Shown here one piece after another: positions 8,960-17,629 of a DNA stretch of 64,000 bases. The position numbers and the translations under genes were made by a program. The stretch spans positions 124,001-188,000 of the forward strand of contig NZ_JAUQSY010000001.1 in the NCBI RefSeq assembly GCF_030580865.1, given 5' to 3'. Under the pieces are notes generated by a model. It saw only the letters and a list, made by a program, of their open reading frames with translations, was not told the origin of the DNA and made no database searches. The stretch is from Hymenobacter aranciens (GTDB lineage: Bacteria; Bacteroidota; Bacteroidia; Cytophagales; Hymenobacteraceae). The first letter of the stretch is position 1; each line of letters starts with the position of its first letter.

Positions 8960-10342
8960 ATGTTGCAATCCATCCTCTTTCTGTTGCTGCTGATAGCGGC
9001 GTTCGGCCTGTTTGCCTGGCAGGTCCGAAAAATCCGGGCCAACGTTCTCGTCGGCCGCGACCGTGACATGAGCGGCCACCCCGCCGAGCGCCTGCGCAAA
9101 GTGATTTTAGTCGCTTTCGGGCAGCAAAAAATGTTCAAGCGCCTCACGCCCGCGCTGCTGCACCTGGTGGTGTACGTAGGCTTCCTGGTGATTAACATTG
9201 AGGTAGTTGAAATAATTATCGACGGGCTGTTCCACACGCACCGCGTGCTGAGCTTCCTCGGGCCGGTGTACGACGCGCTGATGGCCGTCAATGAAATCCT
9301 GGGCGCCCTGGTCATCATCGCCGTGGCTGCCTTCTGGTGGCGCCGCAACCGCAAGCCGCCGGTGCAGCGCTTCACCGGCGTGGAACTGCGCATGTGGCCC
9401 AAGCTCGACGCCAACGTTATTCTTTACATTGAAGTGGCGCTGATGGTAGCCCTGTTCTTCATGAACACTTCGGACCTGAAGCTGCACCAGATGGAGGGCG
9501 TGGAGTTGCCCGGTGCCTTTCCCATCAGCAGCCTGCTGGTGGGCTTACTGCCCGACAACGTAACAGTGCTGCACACCTTGGAGCGCCTGGGGTGGTGGCT
9601 GCACATCATCGGCATCCTGCTGTTTCTGAATTACCTGCCTAGCTCCAAGCACTTCCACATCATCATCTCGTTCCCTAACGTGTGGTTTTCGCGCCTCACG
9701 CCGCTGGGCCAGTTTTCGAACGTTGACAGCATCACCCACGAGGTGAAGGCGATGATGGACCCCAGCTACGAGGTGCCTGCCCCCGTCACCAACCCCGACG
9801 GGACGGCTGTGGCCCCCACGTCGTTCGGCGCCAAAGACGTAGAAGACCTTCCCTGGACCTCGCTACTCAACGCCTACTCCTGCACCGAGTGCGGCCGCTG
9901 CACCTCGGTGTGCCCGGCCAACCTCACCGGCAAGCTGCTTTCGCCGCGCAAAATCATCATGGACACGCGCGACCGGATGGAGGAGAAATACAATTCGCCG
10001 CTCATTTTCCACCCCAACGTGTACGGCGAGGAGGCCAAGCATGAGCCCATCACCGACCTCGCCAATGCCACCCTGCTGCGCGGTAAAGTGACGCCCGAAG
10101 AGCTCTGGGCCTGCACCACCTGCAACGCCTGCGTCGAAAGCTGCCCCGTCAACATCAACCCCCTGGAAAGCATCGTGGAGATGCGCCGCTTCCTGGTGCT
10201 GGAAGAGTCGGCCGCGCCCAACTCGTTGAACGTGATGTTCTCCAATATCGAAAACAACGGCGCGCCCTGGGCTTTCTCACCCTCGGACCGGTTTAACTGG
10301 GCCGATGAGCTGTTTGTGGCGGAGAAAGCCAGCGTCGCCTAA
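8960..10342 (+). CDS. membrane-bound (Fe-S)-binding oxidoreductase subunit
   Basis: About 460 residues. The N-terminal 240 residues hold several transmembrane helices of a respiratory membrane-anchor type. The C-terminal part holds two 4Fe-4S motifs, CTECGRCTSVCP (from C308) and CTTCNACVESCP (from C385), as in the HdrC-like part of heterodisulfide-reductase-related proteins. The CCG-domain gene downstream would supply the HdrB-like partner, so the pair could move electrons between a soluble donor and quinone. The donor and acceptor cannot be read from sequence. The start at 8960 is preferred to 8864, which lies in the tRNA promoter region. Confidence 0.8.
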   Translation: MLQSILFLLLLIAAFGLFAWQVRKIRANVLVGRDRDMSGHPAERLRKVILVAFGQQKMFKRLTPALLHLVVYVGFLVINIEVVEIIIDGLFHTHRVLSFLGPVYDALMAVNEILGALVIIAVAAFWWRRNRKPPVQRFTGVELRMWPKLDANVILYIEVALMVALFFMNTSDLKLHQMEGVELPGAFPISSLLVGLLPDNVTVLHTLERLGWWLHIIGILLFLNYLPSSKHFHIIISFPNVWFSRLTPLGQFSNVDSITHEVKAMMDPSYEVPAPVTNPDGTAVAPTSFGAKDVEDLPWTSLLNAYSCTECGRCTSVCPANLTGKLLSPRKIIMDTRDRMEEKYNSPLIFHPNVYGEEAKHEPITDLANATLLRGKVTPEELWACTTCNACVESCPVNINPLESIVEMRRFLVLEESAAPNSLNVMFSNIENNGAPWAFSPSDRFNWADELFVAEKASVA

Positions 10343-10348
10343 ATCGTC

Positions 10349-10452
10349 TGTCATGCTGACGAAGGAAGCATCTACTCACGGCCGCTTTCGTCAGGTTTAC
10401 TAACTCATTGCAGCGTAGGCGTGATAAGGTCCTTCGCAAAGCTCAGGATGAC
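10349..10452. repeat. decayed TCATNCTGA...TCAGGATGA repeat
   Basis: Starts GTCATGCTGACGAAGGAAGC and ends GGTCCTTCGCAAAGCTCAGG-ATGAC: outer ends of a hyphenated palindrome whose middle no longer pairs well. It shares its outer words with the intact copy at 25286-25405 and fills the spacer between the two redox genes. Confidence 0.55.
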
Positions 10453-10465
10453 AACCGAACCTATT

Positions 10466-11362
10466 ATGACTCCCGAAACTCCCACCAAGCGCCAGATTAC
10501 CGTCCCCATGATGGCCGACCTCGCGGCCCGCGACGAAGCTCCCGAAATCCTGTTCTGGGTGGGCTGTGCCGGGGCGTTTGACGACCGCTACAAGCGCGTG
10601 ACCCGTGCCTTTGTGCGCATCCTCGACCACGTGGGCGTGAAATACGCCGTGCTGGGCCTCGAAGAATCCTGCACCGGCGACCCCGCCAAGCGCGCCGGCA
10701 ATGAGTTCCTGTTTCAGATGCAGGCCATGCAGAATATCACGACCTTGAATGGCTACAACATCAAGAAAATCGTGACGGCCTGCCCGCACTGCTTCAACAC
10801 CATTAAGAACGAGTACCCGGCGCTGGGCGGCAACTACGAGGTAATTCACCACAGCACTTACCTCCAGCAGCTTATCAACGATGGTAAGGTGGCCGTCGAA
10901 GGCGGCGAAAGCTTCAAAGGCCGCCGCATCACTTTCCACGACAGCTGCTACCTGGGCCGCGCCAACGGCATCTACGAAGCCCCCCGCGAGGTGCTGGCCG
11001 CCCTCGACGCCGACCTAGTGGAAATGAAGCGCAGTCGCGCCAATGGCCTCTGCTGCGGCGCCGGTGGCGCCCAGATGTGGAAAGAGCCCGAGCCCGGCAA
11101 AAAGGACATCAACGTGGAGCGGGCCGAGGAAGCCCTGGCCACCCTCAGCGGCCGGGCCGAAGCCCTCGACAACCTGCGCGGCGTGGAAACCGAGCGCGCC
11201 GCCCCCGGCCCGCACGGCCTGCAGGGAAGCATCATTGCCGTGGCCTGCCCCTTCTGCATGACCATGATGGCCGATGGCGTGAAAAACAAGGAGAAGGAAA
11301 ACGAGGTTCAGGTGTTCGATTTGGCCGAGCTCATTGCCTCGGCCGAAGGTATCAACGCCTAA
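10466..11362 (+). CDS. CCG-domain (HdrB-like) redox protein
   Basis: 298 residues from the ATG at 10466; the longer reading from 10421 runs through the repeat. It has two cysteine-rich CCG-type segments. The first has WVGCAG, EESCTGD and ACPHC (residues about 30-110). The second has HDSCYLG, LCCGAGG and ACPFCM. These bind a non-cubane or unusual Fe-S cluster in heterodisulfide reductase B, LutA and GlpC relatives. It is cytoplasmic and probably docks on the membrane Fe-S protein encoded just upstream. Confidence 0.8.
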   Translation: MTPETPTKRQITVPMMADLAARDEAPEILFWVGCAGAFDDRYKRVTRAFVRILDHVGVKYAVLGLEESCTGDPAKRAGNEFLFQMQAMQNITTLNGYNIKKIVTACPHCFNTIKNEYPALGGNYEVIHHSTYLQQLINDGKVAVEGGESFKGRRITFHDSCYLGRANGIYEAPREVLAALDADLVEMKRSRANGLCCGAGGAQMWKEPEPGKKDINVERAEEALATLSGRAEALDNLRGVETERAAPGPHGLQGSIIAVACPFCMTMMADGVKNKEKENEVQVFDLAELIASAEGINA

Positions 11363-11374
11363 AGCCTGCAACTT

Positions 11375-11863
11375 ATGTACGTTTCCTTCGACCAGCTGCC
11401 ACCCACGGCGCGGGTATGGATTTACCAGGCCAGCCGGCCGCTGGCGCCGGACGAGATAATTCCGGTGTTGCCCACCCTGGCCAGTTTTGCCGAAGAGTGG
11501 ACCAGTCATGGCCGCACTCTGCTGGCTTCGGCCGAGTTTCTGCACCGGCAGTTTCTGGTGCTGGGGCTCGATGAAAGCGTGGCCGGGGCAAGTGGTTGCT
11601 CCATCGACGCCTCAGTGCGCTTCGTGCGCGAGCTCGAAGCTCAACTAGGGGTGGAGCTGCTCGAAAAGTCGCGGCTGGCCTTCCTCAACGACGGCGAAGT
11701 GTGGCTTTTAGAAAATCGTAATTTGCGCACTGCCGTAGCCGAAGGACGGCTTACGGCCGACACTTTTTACTTCGATAACACCTTGCTAACCAAAGGTGAG
11801 CTTGAGGCGAAATGGCCGGCCCCGGCCGGACAGACCTGGCTGGCGCGCTACTTTTCCCGCTAA
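11375..11863 (+). CDS. conserved Bacteroidota protein of unknown function
   Basis: 162 residues, no signal peptide or membrane segment. The central block GASGCSIDASVRFVREL is the most motif-like part. Proteins of this appearance are often labelled ABC transporter ATPase in Bacteroidota, but there is no Walker A or signature motif here, so I reject that name. It starts 12 bases after the CCG-domain gene and is probably in the same operon. Function is unknown. Confidence 0.6.
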   Translation: MYVSFDQLPPTARVWIYQASRPLAPDEIIPVLPTLASFAEEWTSHGRTLLASAEFLHRQFLVLGLDESVAGASGCSIDASVRFVRELEAQLGVELLEKSRLAFLNDGEVWLLENRNLRTAVAEGRLTADTFYFDNTLLTKGELEAKWPAPAGQTWLARYFSR

Positions 11864-11969
11864 GAAAATAACGGCTTTTTAGGGAAGTACCGCGCCGAGG
11901 TAGTATTATTGCTAACCCAAAACCGCCTAAAGCGGGATTTTTCCCGTTCCCCTCCACCCCAATTCACCT

Positions 11970-13907
11970 ATGAGGAAACTATTATTCGTCTGCGCTGCGG
12001 CTGGCTCTGCCGCGCTGATTAGCGGCTGTGCCTCCTCGGGCAGCATGAGTAAAGGCGACAAGAAATTCGCTCGTGGCGAGTACGAACCCGCCATCGAATT
12101 GTACAAAGCCGACGTAGCCAAAGGTAAAAACGCGGCCATTTCCAACTACCGCATTGGCGAGGCTTACCGTCTCTCCAACCGCCTGGAGCTGGCCGAGCCT
12201 TTCTATAAGGCCGCCATCGACGGTAATGTGAAGAACGCCGACGCGGGCTACCACTACGCCGAAGCGCTGAAGGCCACTGGGCAGTTTGATGCAGCTGCCC
12301 AGCAGTTTGCCACCTATGCCCAGAGCGGCGGCAACCGCACCCTGGCCGCCAAGGCCGAGGCGGAAGCCAAAAACGCCGCCGCCAGCAAAACGGTGACTGG
12401 CAACAAAGCCGGCTACGACGTAGTAGCGCTGGACGCCCTGAACACGGCCAGCTCCGATTTCGGCGCCGCCATGATGCCGGGCACCGGCGAACTGGTGTTT
12501 GCCTCGGGCCGCGAAGGAAAGAAATACGAAGGCAACGGCGAGAACTTCCTCGACCTCTATGCCATCAAGTTTGATGACGCGGCCAGCATGAGCGGCGGCA
12601 CTGCCCGCAAGCTGGAAGGCCCTTTCAACACCGCTACCAAGCACGAAGCCAGCGCCACCTACACGCCCGACGGCAAGACGGTGGTATTTGCCCGCTCGAA
12701 CGACGGCAGCAAGGTCAGCAAAAACGGCCTGTTGAGCGTCGACCTCTGGATTTCGTACAACAAAGGGGGCACGTGGAGCGAGCCTGTGCTGGCCAACATC
12801 AACGACCGTAGCGCCGATGACTTTGCCCCGGTGTTCGCCCCGGACGGCACCACGCTCTACTTCGCCTCGGGCCGCAAAACCGGCTCGCTTGGTGGCAACG
12901 ACATCTACAAAGCTACCCTGGGCCCGAACGGCCGTTTCTCGCCCGCCGAAAACCTCGGCGAAGGCGTGAACTCGGTGGGTAACGACAACTTCCCCGGCGT
13001 GGCCCCCGATGGCACGCTGTACTTCTCGTCGGACGGACGCCCCGGCTACGGCAAGCTCGACATCTTCATGGTGAAAGGCGGCAAAGCCGTGAACCTGGGT
13101 GCCGACGTGAACAGCCCTGCCGACGACTTCGCTCCCATGCCGACCAGCGCCGAAGTTGGCGTGTTCAGCTCGAACCGCGCCGGTGGCAAAGGGTCGGACG
13201 ACCTGTACAAATACACCAAGAAGCCCAAGAAAATGGTCACCTTCTACGCCGATGGTACGGTGCTGGAGCGTGACCCCCAAACCGGTGCCACCCAGCCCCT
13301 GCCGGGCGTGGCGGTGAACATTGTGGGTAGCAACGGCCAGCGCAGCAGCGCTACCAGCGGCCCCGATGGCAAGTTCACGGCCAAGCTCGACACGGTGACC
13401 AACTACACCTTCACCGCCGAGCGCCCCGGCCAGGATTTGATGGCTCGTACCACCACGAGCACCATCGGCAAAATCCCGACCCAGGACCAGCTGCCCGAGC
13501 TGAACAACGACATCAAGCTGCCGGTGAGCCTCACCTTGACGAAAATCAAGAAGAACACCATCATCGAAATCAAAGACATCTTCTACGATTACGATAAGGC
13601 TGATATCCGTCCGGACGCCGCCGTGCGCCTCGATACGCTGGTACAGACGCTGGTGGATAACCCCAACATCTCCATCGAGCTGCGCTCGCACACCGACCAA
13701 CGCGGTAAGGACGCCTACAACCTGAAGCTGTCGCAGCGTCGCGCCGAGTCGGCCGTGGCTTACCTCATCAGCAAAGGCATTGCCCGCACCCGCCTCGTGG
13801 CCAAAGGCTACGGCGAGACTGTTCCGATTGTAAAGGCTCCCAAGAACGAAGCTGAATACCAGCGCAACCGTCGCACGGAGTTCAAGATTACCAAAATCGA
13901 CAAGTAA
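11970..13907 (+). CDS. porE: PorE-like OmpA-family lipoprotein of type IX secretion
   Basis: 645 residues with a lipoprotein signal (Cys20 in LISGCASS). The domain order is TPR-like helices (about 25-125), a PD40/WD40-like beta-propeller with repeated blade motifs (about 150-420; FASGRKTGSLGGNDIY, FSSDGRPGYGKLDIF), a carboxypeptidase-regulatory-like sandwich (about 440-500) and a C-terminal OmpA peptidoglycan-binding domain (HTDQRGKDAYN). This TPR-propeller-CRD-OmpA order is that of Porphyromonas PorE, which ties the type IX apparatus to the cell wall. Two cargo-like proteases with sorting domains lie at 43.9-50.5 kb. Similar OmpA/PD40 paralogs outside type IX secretion exist, so the symbol is tentative. 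Confidence 0.75.
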   Translation: MRKLLFVCAAAGSAALISGCASSGSMSKGDKKFARGEYEPAIELYKADVAKGKNAAISNYRIGEAYRLSNRLELAEPFYKAAIDGNVKNADAGYHYAEALKATGQFDAAAQQFATYAQSGGNRTLAAKAEAEAKNAAASKTVTGNKAGYDVVALDALNTASSDFGAAMMPGTGELVFASGREGKKYEGNGENFLDLYAIKFDDAASMSGGTARKLEGPFNTATKHEASATYTPDGKTVVFARSNDGSKVSKNGLLSVDLWISYNKGGTWSEPVLANINDRSADDFAPVFAPDGTTLYFASGRKTGSLGGNDIYKATLGPNGRFSPAENLGEGVNSVGNDNFPGVAPDGTLYFSSDGRPGYGKLDIFMVKGGKAVNLGADVNSPADDFAPMPTSAEVGVFSSNRAGGKGSDDLYKYTKKPKKMVTFYADGTVLERDPQTGATQPLPGVAVNIVGSNGQRSSATSGPDGKFTAKLDTVTNYTFTAERPGQDLMARTTTSTIGKIPTQDQLPELNNDIKLPVSLTLTKIKKNTIIEIKDIFYDYDKADIRPDAAVRLDTLVQTLVDNPNISIELRSHTDQRGKDAYNLKLSQRRAESAVAYLISKGIARTRLVAKGYGETVPIVKAPKNEAEYQRNRRTEFKITKIDK

Positions 13908-13935
13908 GCTCGCGTAGCTGAACCCTCGTCCGGAA

Positions 13936-13969
13936 AGCCCCCGTCGCCTTGTGCGGCGGGGGCTTTTTT
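13936..13969 (+). terminator. intrinsic terminator after porE-like gene
   Basis: Stem AGCCCCCG / CGGGGGCT (13936-13943, 13957-13964) followed by a six-T run. Confidence 0.9.
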
Positions 13970-14051
13970 GTGCCCCAAACTGCAGTAGCCAAACGTGGCA
14001 CAGCTTTTGGAAAACGCGAATCCGGCGCCTGTTTCGGCGCTCTGTTCTCCT

Positions 14052-14059
14052 TACTTTCG
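14052..14059 (+). promoter_or_regulatory. candidate -7 box 4 nt from the start codon
   Basis: TACTTTCG at 14052-14059 lies only four bases before the ATG at 14064. It is the same box sequence as upstream of the permease at 4673. Confidence 0.45.
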
Positions 14060-14063
14060 TGCC

Positions 14064-14828
14064 ATGAACAAGGTCTTCGTTTTTCTGCTTCTTAGCTGGC
14101 TGGCCGCTGGGTCGGCGCTGGCGGCGCCGCTGGCTACGGCGTATTTTTCTTCCGATAAAGGCGTGCTTTTTGGGCTGACGCTCGATGGGCAGGCCCTGAC
14201 CCGCGGCCCCGTGCGCGAACTGCGCGTGGAGCAGCTGACGCCCGGCGAGCACTGGGCCGAGTTCGCCTTGCCCGGCCCCCGGCGCAGCACGGTGCGCCTG
14301 CGCAGCAAAGTGTGGCTGGAGCCCGCCGCCGAAAACCGCTTCGTGCTGGTAACGCGCAACGGCCGGCCGCCCGAACTGCGGGCCGCCGGCACCACGCCGC
14401 TCTACGCGCCCGGCTATGGGCAGCCGCTGCCGCCTCCCGCTCCCGGCTACCCCAATTCCAACGGCGGATATGGCAACAACGGCTATCCGAACGGTAATTA
14501 CCCCGCCGACCCCAATGGCCGCTACGTGGCCCCCAACGGCTACCATGTGATGAGCCCGCAGGACGTGGACGCGTTAGCCGCTTCGCTGAAACAGCGCTCC
14601 TTCGAATCGACGCGGCTGGAGGTGGCCAAAGATGCCCTGAGCCAAACCAGCCTCTACGCGCTGGATTTGCAGCGGCTGCTGCGCAGTTTCGACTTCGATG
14701 CCTCGCGGGTGGAGCTAGCCAAGTTCGCCTACGCCCGGGTGGCCGACCCGCAGAATTTTTACCGCGTGTATGAGGCCTTTCAGTTTGATGGCAGCGTGCA
14801 GGAGGTACGGAAGGCAGTGGGGCGCTAA
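14064..14828 (+). CDS. secreted DUF4476-domain protein
   Basis: 254 residues. The start at 14064 opens with a signal peptide (MNKVFVFLLLSWLAAGSALA). The N-terminal half resembles a small beta domain (DGQALTRGPVREL), a Pro/Gly/Asn-rich linker follows (about 115-160), and the C-terminal 95 residues (MSPQDVDALAASLKQRSFE... through YRVYEAFQFDGSV) match DUF4476, a helical domain found in Bacteroidota envelope proteins. Its function is unknown. It sits between two terminators and is probably monocistronic. Confidence 0.8.
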   Translation: MNKVFVFLLLSWLAAGSALAAPLATAYFSSDKGVLFGLTLDGQALTRGPVRELRVEQLTPGEHWAEFALPGPRRSTVRLRSKVWLEPAAENRFVLVTRNGRPPELRAAGTTPLYAPGYGQPLPPPAPGYPNSNGGYGNNGYPNGNYPADPNGRYVAPNGYHVMSPQDVDALAASLKQRSFESTRLEVAKDALSQTSLYALDLQRLLRSFDFDASRVELAKFAYARVADPQNFYRVYEAFQFDGSVQEVRKAVGR

Positions 14829-14857
14829 GAACGTAGTGAGAGGTTGATTGAACGCAA

Positions 14858-14886
14858 AAAGGGCTACCCATTGGGGTAGCCCTTTC
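14858..14886 (+). terminator. intrinsic terminator after DUF4476 gene
   Basis: Perfect stem AAAGGGCTACCC / GGGTAGCCCTTT with a 4-nt loop. The T run is short, and A's precede it, so it may also work on the minus strand. Confidence 0.85.
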
Positions 14887-14897
14887 TGTTGGGGATG

Positions 14898-14996
14898 TAA
14901 CGTGAAACTCTGTTTCCGCGACGAGCGCAGCGAGTTTCACACGTTAGCAAACGTCAGAACTCGCTACACTCGTCGCGGAAACAGAGTTTCACGTTA
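14898..14996. repeat. 99-nt palindrome with perfect 28-nt arms
   Basis: Arms 14898-14925 and 14969-14996 are exact reverse complements (TAACGTGAAACTCTG...). Inside them AGCGAGTT / AACTCGCT and an ACGTT/AACGT core continue the pairing, so the whole element can fold as one long stem. It sits between two convergent genes and ends six bases before the DUF4293 stop codon. Confidence 0.9.
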
Positions 14997-15002
14997 CTCA
15001 CG

Positions 15003-15479
15003 TTAGCGCAGCCGGTCGTAGCTGTTGCGCACGAGGCGCTCGTCGCTGCGGATGAAGCGGCTGGCCAGCAGGTTGAGCAGCAGTGTAAGCGGCACGAGGT
15101 AGGTGCCGGAGAGGTATTCGCCGGCCAGCTTTACGTTGAGGAGCTGCTCGCCCTTGCTGCTGAAGTAGAAGATGGCGCCGATGGTGGCTACGATGAGCAA
15201 CAGGTTGAGCGAGCCGAGCATGAGCTGGCGGGCACGGTTTTTAAACTGGAAAATCTCGAACACGGCCACGGCGGCTGAGGCCACGGCCAGCACGGCAATC
15301 AGCCACACGGGGCCGGTGCCGGCGGGCAGCTCCCAGCCCTTGGCCTGGAAACCGGTGGCGGTGAGGGTGAGGTCCTGGTGGGTGAGGCCGTCGGCTTTGT
15401 GCCAGAGGGGGAGGGCCAGTACGCTCAGCATGGCCAACGCCAGCAGCAACAAAAACACGCTTTGGATTCTTTGTATCAT
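15003..15479 (-). CDS. DUF4293 integral membrane protein
   Basis: 158 residues with four predicted transmembrane helices (about 7-28, 55-78, 86-108, 128-148). The MIQRIQSVFLLL opening and the short cytoplasmic tail (SDERLVRNSYDRLR) are typical of DUF4293, a Bacteroidota-specific family of unknown function. A TAAATTTG box lies 41 bases upstream. Confidence 0.8.
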   Translation of the reverse strand: MIQRIQSVFLLLLALAMLSVLALPLWHKADGLTHQDLTLTATGFQAKGWELPAGTGPVWLIAVLAVASAAVAVFEIFQFKNRARQLMLGSLNLLLIVATIGAIFYFSSKGEQLLNVKLAGEYLSGTYLVPLTLLLNLLASRFIRSDERLVRNSYDRLR

Positions 15480-15520
15480 CTTTGTAGTTGTGGAAAACTC
15501 CGCCCAAGAGGCGGCGGAGG

Positions 15521-15528
15521 CAAATTTA
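15521..15528 (-). promoter_or_regulatory. -7 box for DUF4293 gene
   Basis: TAAATTTG on the minus strand (15528-15521) is an exact TAnnTTTG match, with a leader of about 41 nt. No clear -33 TTG is seen. Confidence 0.5.
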
Positions 15529-15576
15529 GTTCTGAACCGGCGCTTGCGCCGTCACCCTGCTTTTTAACCAGACCGA

Positions 15577-16779
15577 ATGGGAACTGCTTACATCGTGGAT
15601 GCCGTGCGCACCCCGATTGGAAAATTTGGCGGCGCGCTGAGCAGCGTCCGCCCCGATGACCTGGCCGCGCACGTGTTACGCGAGCTGATGCGCCGCAATC
15701 CCAGCGTAGACAAGGATGCCGTAGAGGACGTCATTATGGGCGCCGCCAACCAGGCCGGCGAAGACAACCGCAACGTGGCCCGCATGGCCGCGCTGCTGGC
15801 CGGCCTGCCCCTCACGGCCGCCGGCAACACCGTGAACCGCCTTTGCGGCTCGGGCTTGCAGAGCATTATGGATGCGGCCCGCGCCATCAAATGCGGCGAG
15901 GGCGACGTGTATCTGGCCGGGGGCTCGGAGAGCATGACCCGGGCGCCGTTCGTGATGGCGAAGTCGGAAACGGCCTTCGCCCGCGACTTCACGGCCCACG
16001 ATACCACGCTGGGCTGGCGCTTCATCAACCCGAAGCTCACCAAGATGCATTACCCCTACGCCATGGGGCAGACGGCCGAAAACGTGGCCAAGCGCCACAG
16101 CGTGAGCCGCGAGGAGCAGGATGCTTTCGCCTTCGAAAGCCAGCGCAAGTACGCCCGGGCGTTCGAGAAAGGTCGCTTCCGCAAGGAGATTGTGCCGGTG
16201 TTTATTCCGAACCCGAAGGGGGACACGGCTCTCTTTGATACCGACGAGCAGCCGCGCTTCTCGACGCTGGAGAAGCTGGCCAGCCTGAAACCCGCCTTCC
16301 AGCCCGGCGACGGCACCGTGACAGCCGGCAACTCGGCCGGCATCAACGATGGCGCGGCGGCCGTGCTAATGGCGAGCGAAGACGCCGTGAGCCGCTACAA
16401 CCTGACGCCGATGGCGCGGGTGGTAACCTCGGCCGTGGCCGGCGTAGACCCTGCCTTCATGGGCCTGGGGCCGATTCCGGCCATTCAGAAAGTGCTGCAG
16501 CGCGCTGGGCTGACGCTGGACGACATCGACCTGATTGAGCTCAACGAGGCGTTTGCGGCGCAGTCCATCGTGTGCGTGCGCGAGCTGGGGCTGAACATGG
16601 ACAAGGTGAACGTGAACGGGGGCTCTATTGCGCTAGGCCATCCGCTGGGCAGCTCCGGAGCCCGCATTACGGCCACGCTGCTGCACGAGATGCGCCGCCG
16701 TGAGGGCGTGCGCTACGGCCTAGCGGCGATGTGCATTGGGGTAGGGCAGGGCATTGCAACGATTTACGAGAAGGTATAA
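15577..16779 (+). CDS. acetyl-CoA C-acyltransferase (thiolase)
   Basis: 400 residues, full length for thiolase. The nucleophile is C90 in NRLCGSGLQS, the His of GHPLGSSGARI and the second Cys in CIGVGQG complete the active site, and NEAFAAQ is present. It cleaves 3-ketoacyl-CoA to acetyl-CoA plus a shortened acyl-CoA, or runs in reverse. The FadA/PcaF split cannot be settled from sequence reading alone. No other fatty-acid gene adjoins it, so context does not help. Confidence 0.92.
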   Translation: MGTAYIVDAVRTPIGKFGGALSSVRPDDLAAHVLRELMRRNPSVDKDAVEDVIMGAANQAGEDNRNVARMAALLAGLPLTAAGNTVNRLCGSGLQSIMDAARAIKCGEGDVYLAGGSESMTRAPFVMAKSETAFARDFTAHDTTLGWRFINPKLTKMHYPYAMGQTAENVAKRHSVSREEQDAFAFESQRKYARAFEKGRFRKEIVPVFIPNPKGDTALFDTDEQPRFSTLEKLASLKPAFQPGDGTVTAGNSAGINDGAAAVLMASEDAVSRYNLTPMARVVTSAVAGVDPAFMGLGPIPAIQKVLQRAGLTLDDIDLIELNEAFAAQSIVCVRELGLNMDKVNVNGGSIALGHPLGSSGARITATLLHEMRRREGVRYGLAAMCIGVGQGIATIYEKV

Positions 16780-16782
16780 ACT

Positions 16783-16863
16783 GAATGAGGAATGAAGAAT
16801 GAGGAGTGAAGAATTGACCAGTTGGTAATTCTTCCTTCTTCCTTCTTCCTTCTTCCTTCCTCC
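16783..16863. repeat. short-word palindrome, GAATGAGGA / TTCTTCC
   Basis: The left arm (16783-16815) is built of GAATGAGGAATGAAGAATGA words. The right arm (16827-16863) is TTCTTCC repeated four times plus TTCCTCC, the approximate reverse complement. It fills the spacer between thiolase and truA and ends five bases before the truA ATG. Confidence 0.75.
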
Positions 16864-16867
16864 AAAA

Positions 16868-17629
16868 ATGCGTTACTTCCTTCACCTCGCCTACGACGGC
16901 ACGCGCTACCACGGCTGGCAGATTCAGCCGAACACGCTGACGGTGCAGGCCGAACTGGACCGCTGCCTGAGCCAAGTGCTGCGCCAGCCGGTGTACGTGC
17001 TGGGCAGCGGACGCACCGATACCGGCGTGCACGCCAGCCACCAGGTGGCGCATTTCGACGCGGAGCTGCCAGCGGGTATGGACCTGGAACTGCTGCTGTA
17101 CCGCCTGCGGCGGGCCTTGCCCACGGATATTGCCCCCTTGCGGCTGCACCCGGTGGCAGATACGGCCCACGCCCGTTTCTCGGCTGAAGAGCGCACCTAC
17201 GACTACTTCGTGCTGACCCGGCCCGACCCCTTCCGGCGCGACCACGCGCTGTACGTGGACCGGCCGCTGGACGTGGCGGCTATGAATGAGGCGGCGGCGT
17301 GGCTGATTGGGCAGTTTGATTTCACCACTTTTTCGAAGGTGAAAGGGGGCGAAAACCACTACGTGTGCTACTGCAGCGAAGCGGGCTGGCACCCGGCGCC
17401 GGGTGGTTGGGTGTTTCGCATCCGGGCCAACCGCTTTGTGCGGGGCATGGTGCGGCTGGTGGTGGGCACGCTGCTTACGGTGGGCCGCGGCAAGCTCACG
17501 CCGCGCCAGTTTCAGGAGCTGCTGTGGTCGCAGCGGCGGGTGGAGGCCAGCGGGGCGGCGCCGGCGCAAGGACTTTTCCTGAGCCGGGTGGAATATGAGG
17601 AGGGGATGGTGCCGCCGGAAGAGCTGTAG
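16868..17629 (+). CDS. truA: tRNA pseudouridine(38-40) synthase
   Basis: 253 residues, normal TruA length. The catalytic Asp is D51 in GSGRTDTGVHA, with the conserved opening YDGTRYHGWQ and the C-terminal RANRFVRGMVRLVVGTLL block. It modifies uridines 38-40 in the anticodon arm of many tRNAs. The start codon lies five bases after a short-word repeat, with no Shine-Dalgarno sequence. Confidence 0.95.
   Translation: MRYFLHLAYDGTRYHGWQIQPNTLTVQAELDRCLSQVLRQPVYVLGSGRTDTGVHASHQVAHFDAELPAGMDLELLLYRLRRALPTDIAPLRLHPVADTAHARFSAEERTYDYFVLTRPDPFRRDHALYVDRPLDVAAMNEAAAWLIGQFDFTTFSKVKGGENHYVCYCSEAGWHPAPGGWVFRIRANRFVRGMVRLVVGTLLTVGRGKLTPRQFQELLWSQRRVEASGAAPAQGLFLSRVEYEEGMVPPEEL

Noticed and set aside
11375..11863. 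ABC transporter ATPase label for the 162-residue protein
   Set aside because: No Walker A, Walker B or signature motif is present.
11982..14546. An 854-residue open frame on the minus strand opposite the PorE-like and DUF4476 genes
   Set aside because: It is antisense to two genes with clear domains and signal peptides. Its own sequence is Val/Gly/Ala/His/Arg-rich with no family blocks, as expected from the mirror of GC-rich codons.
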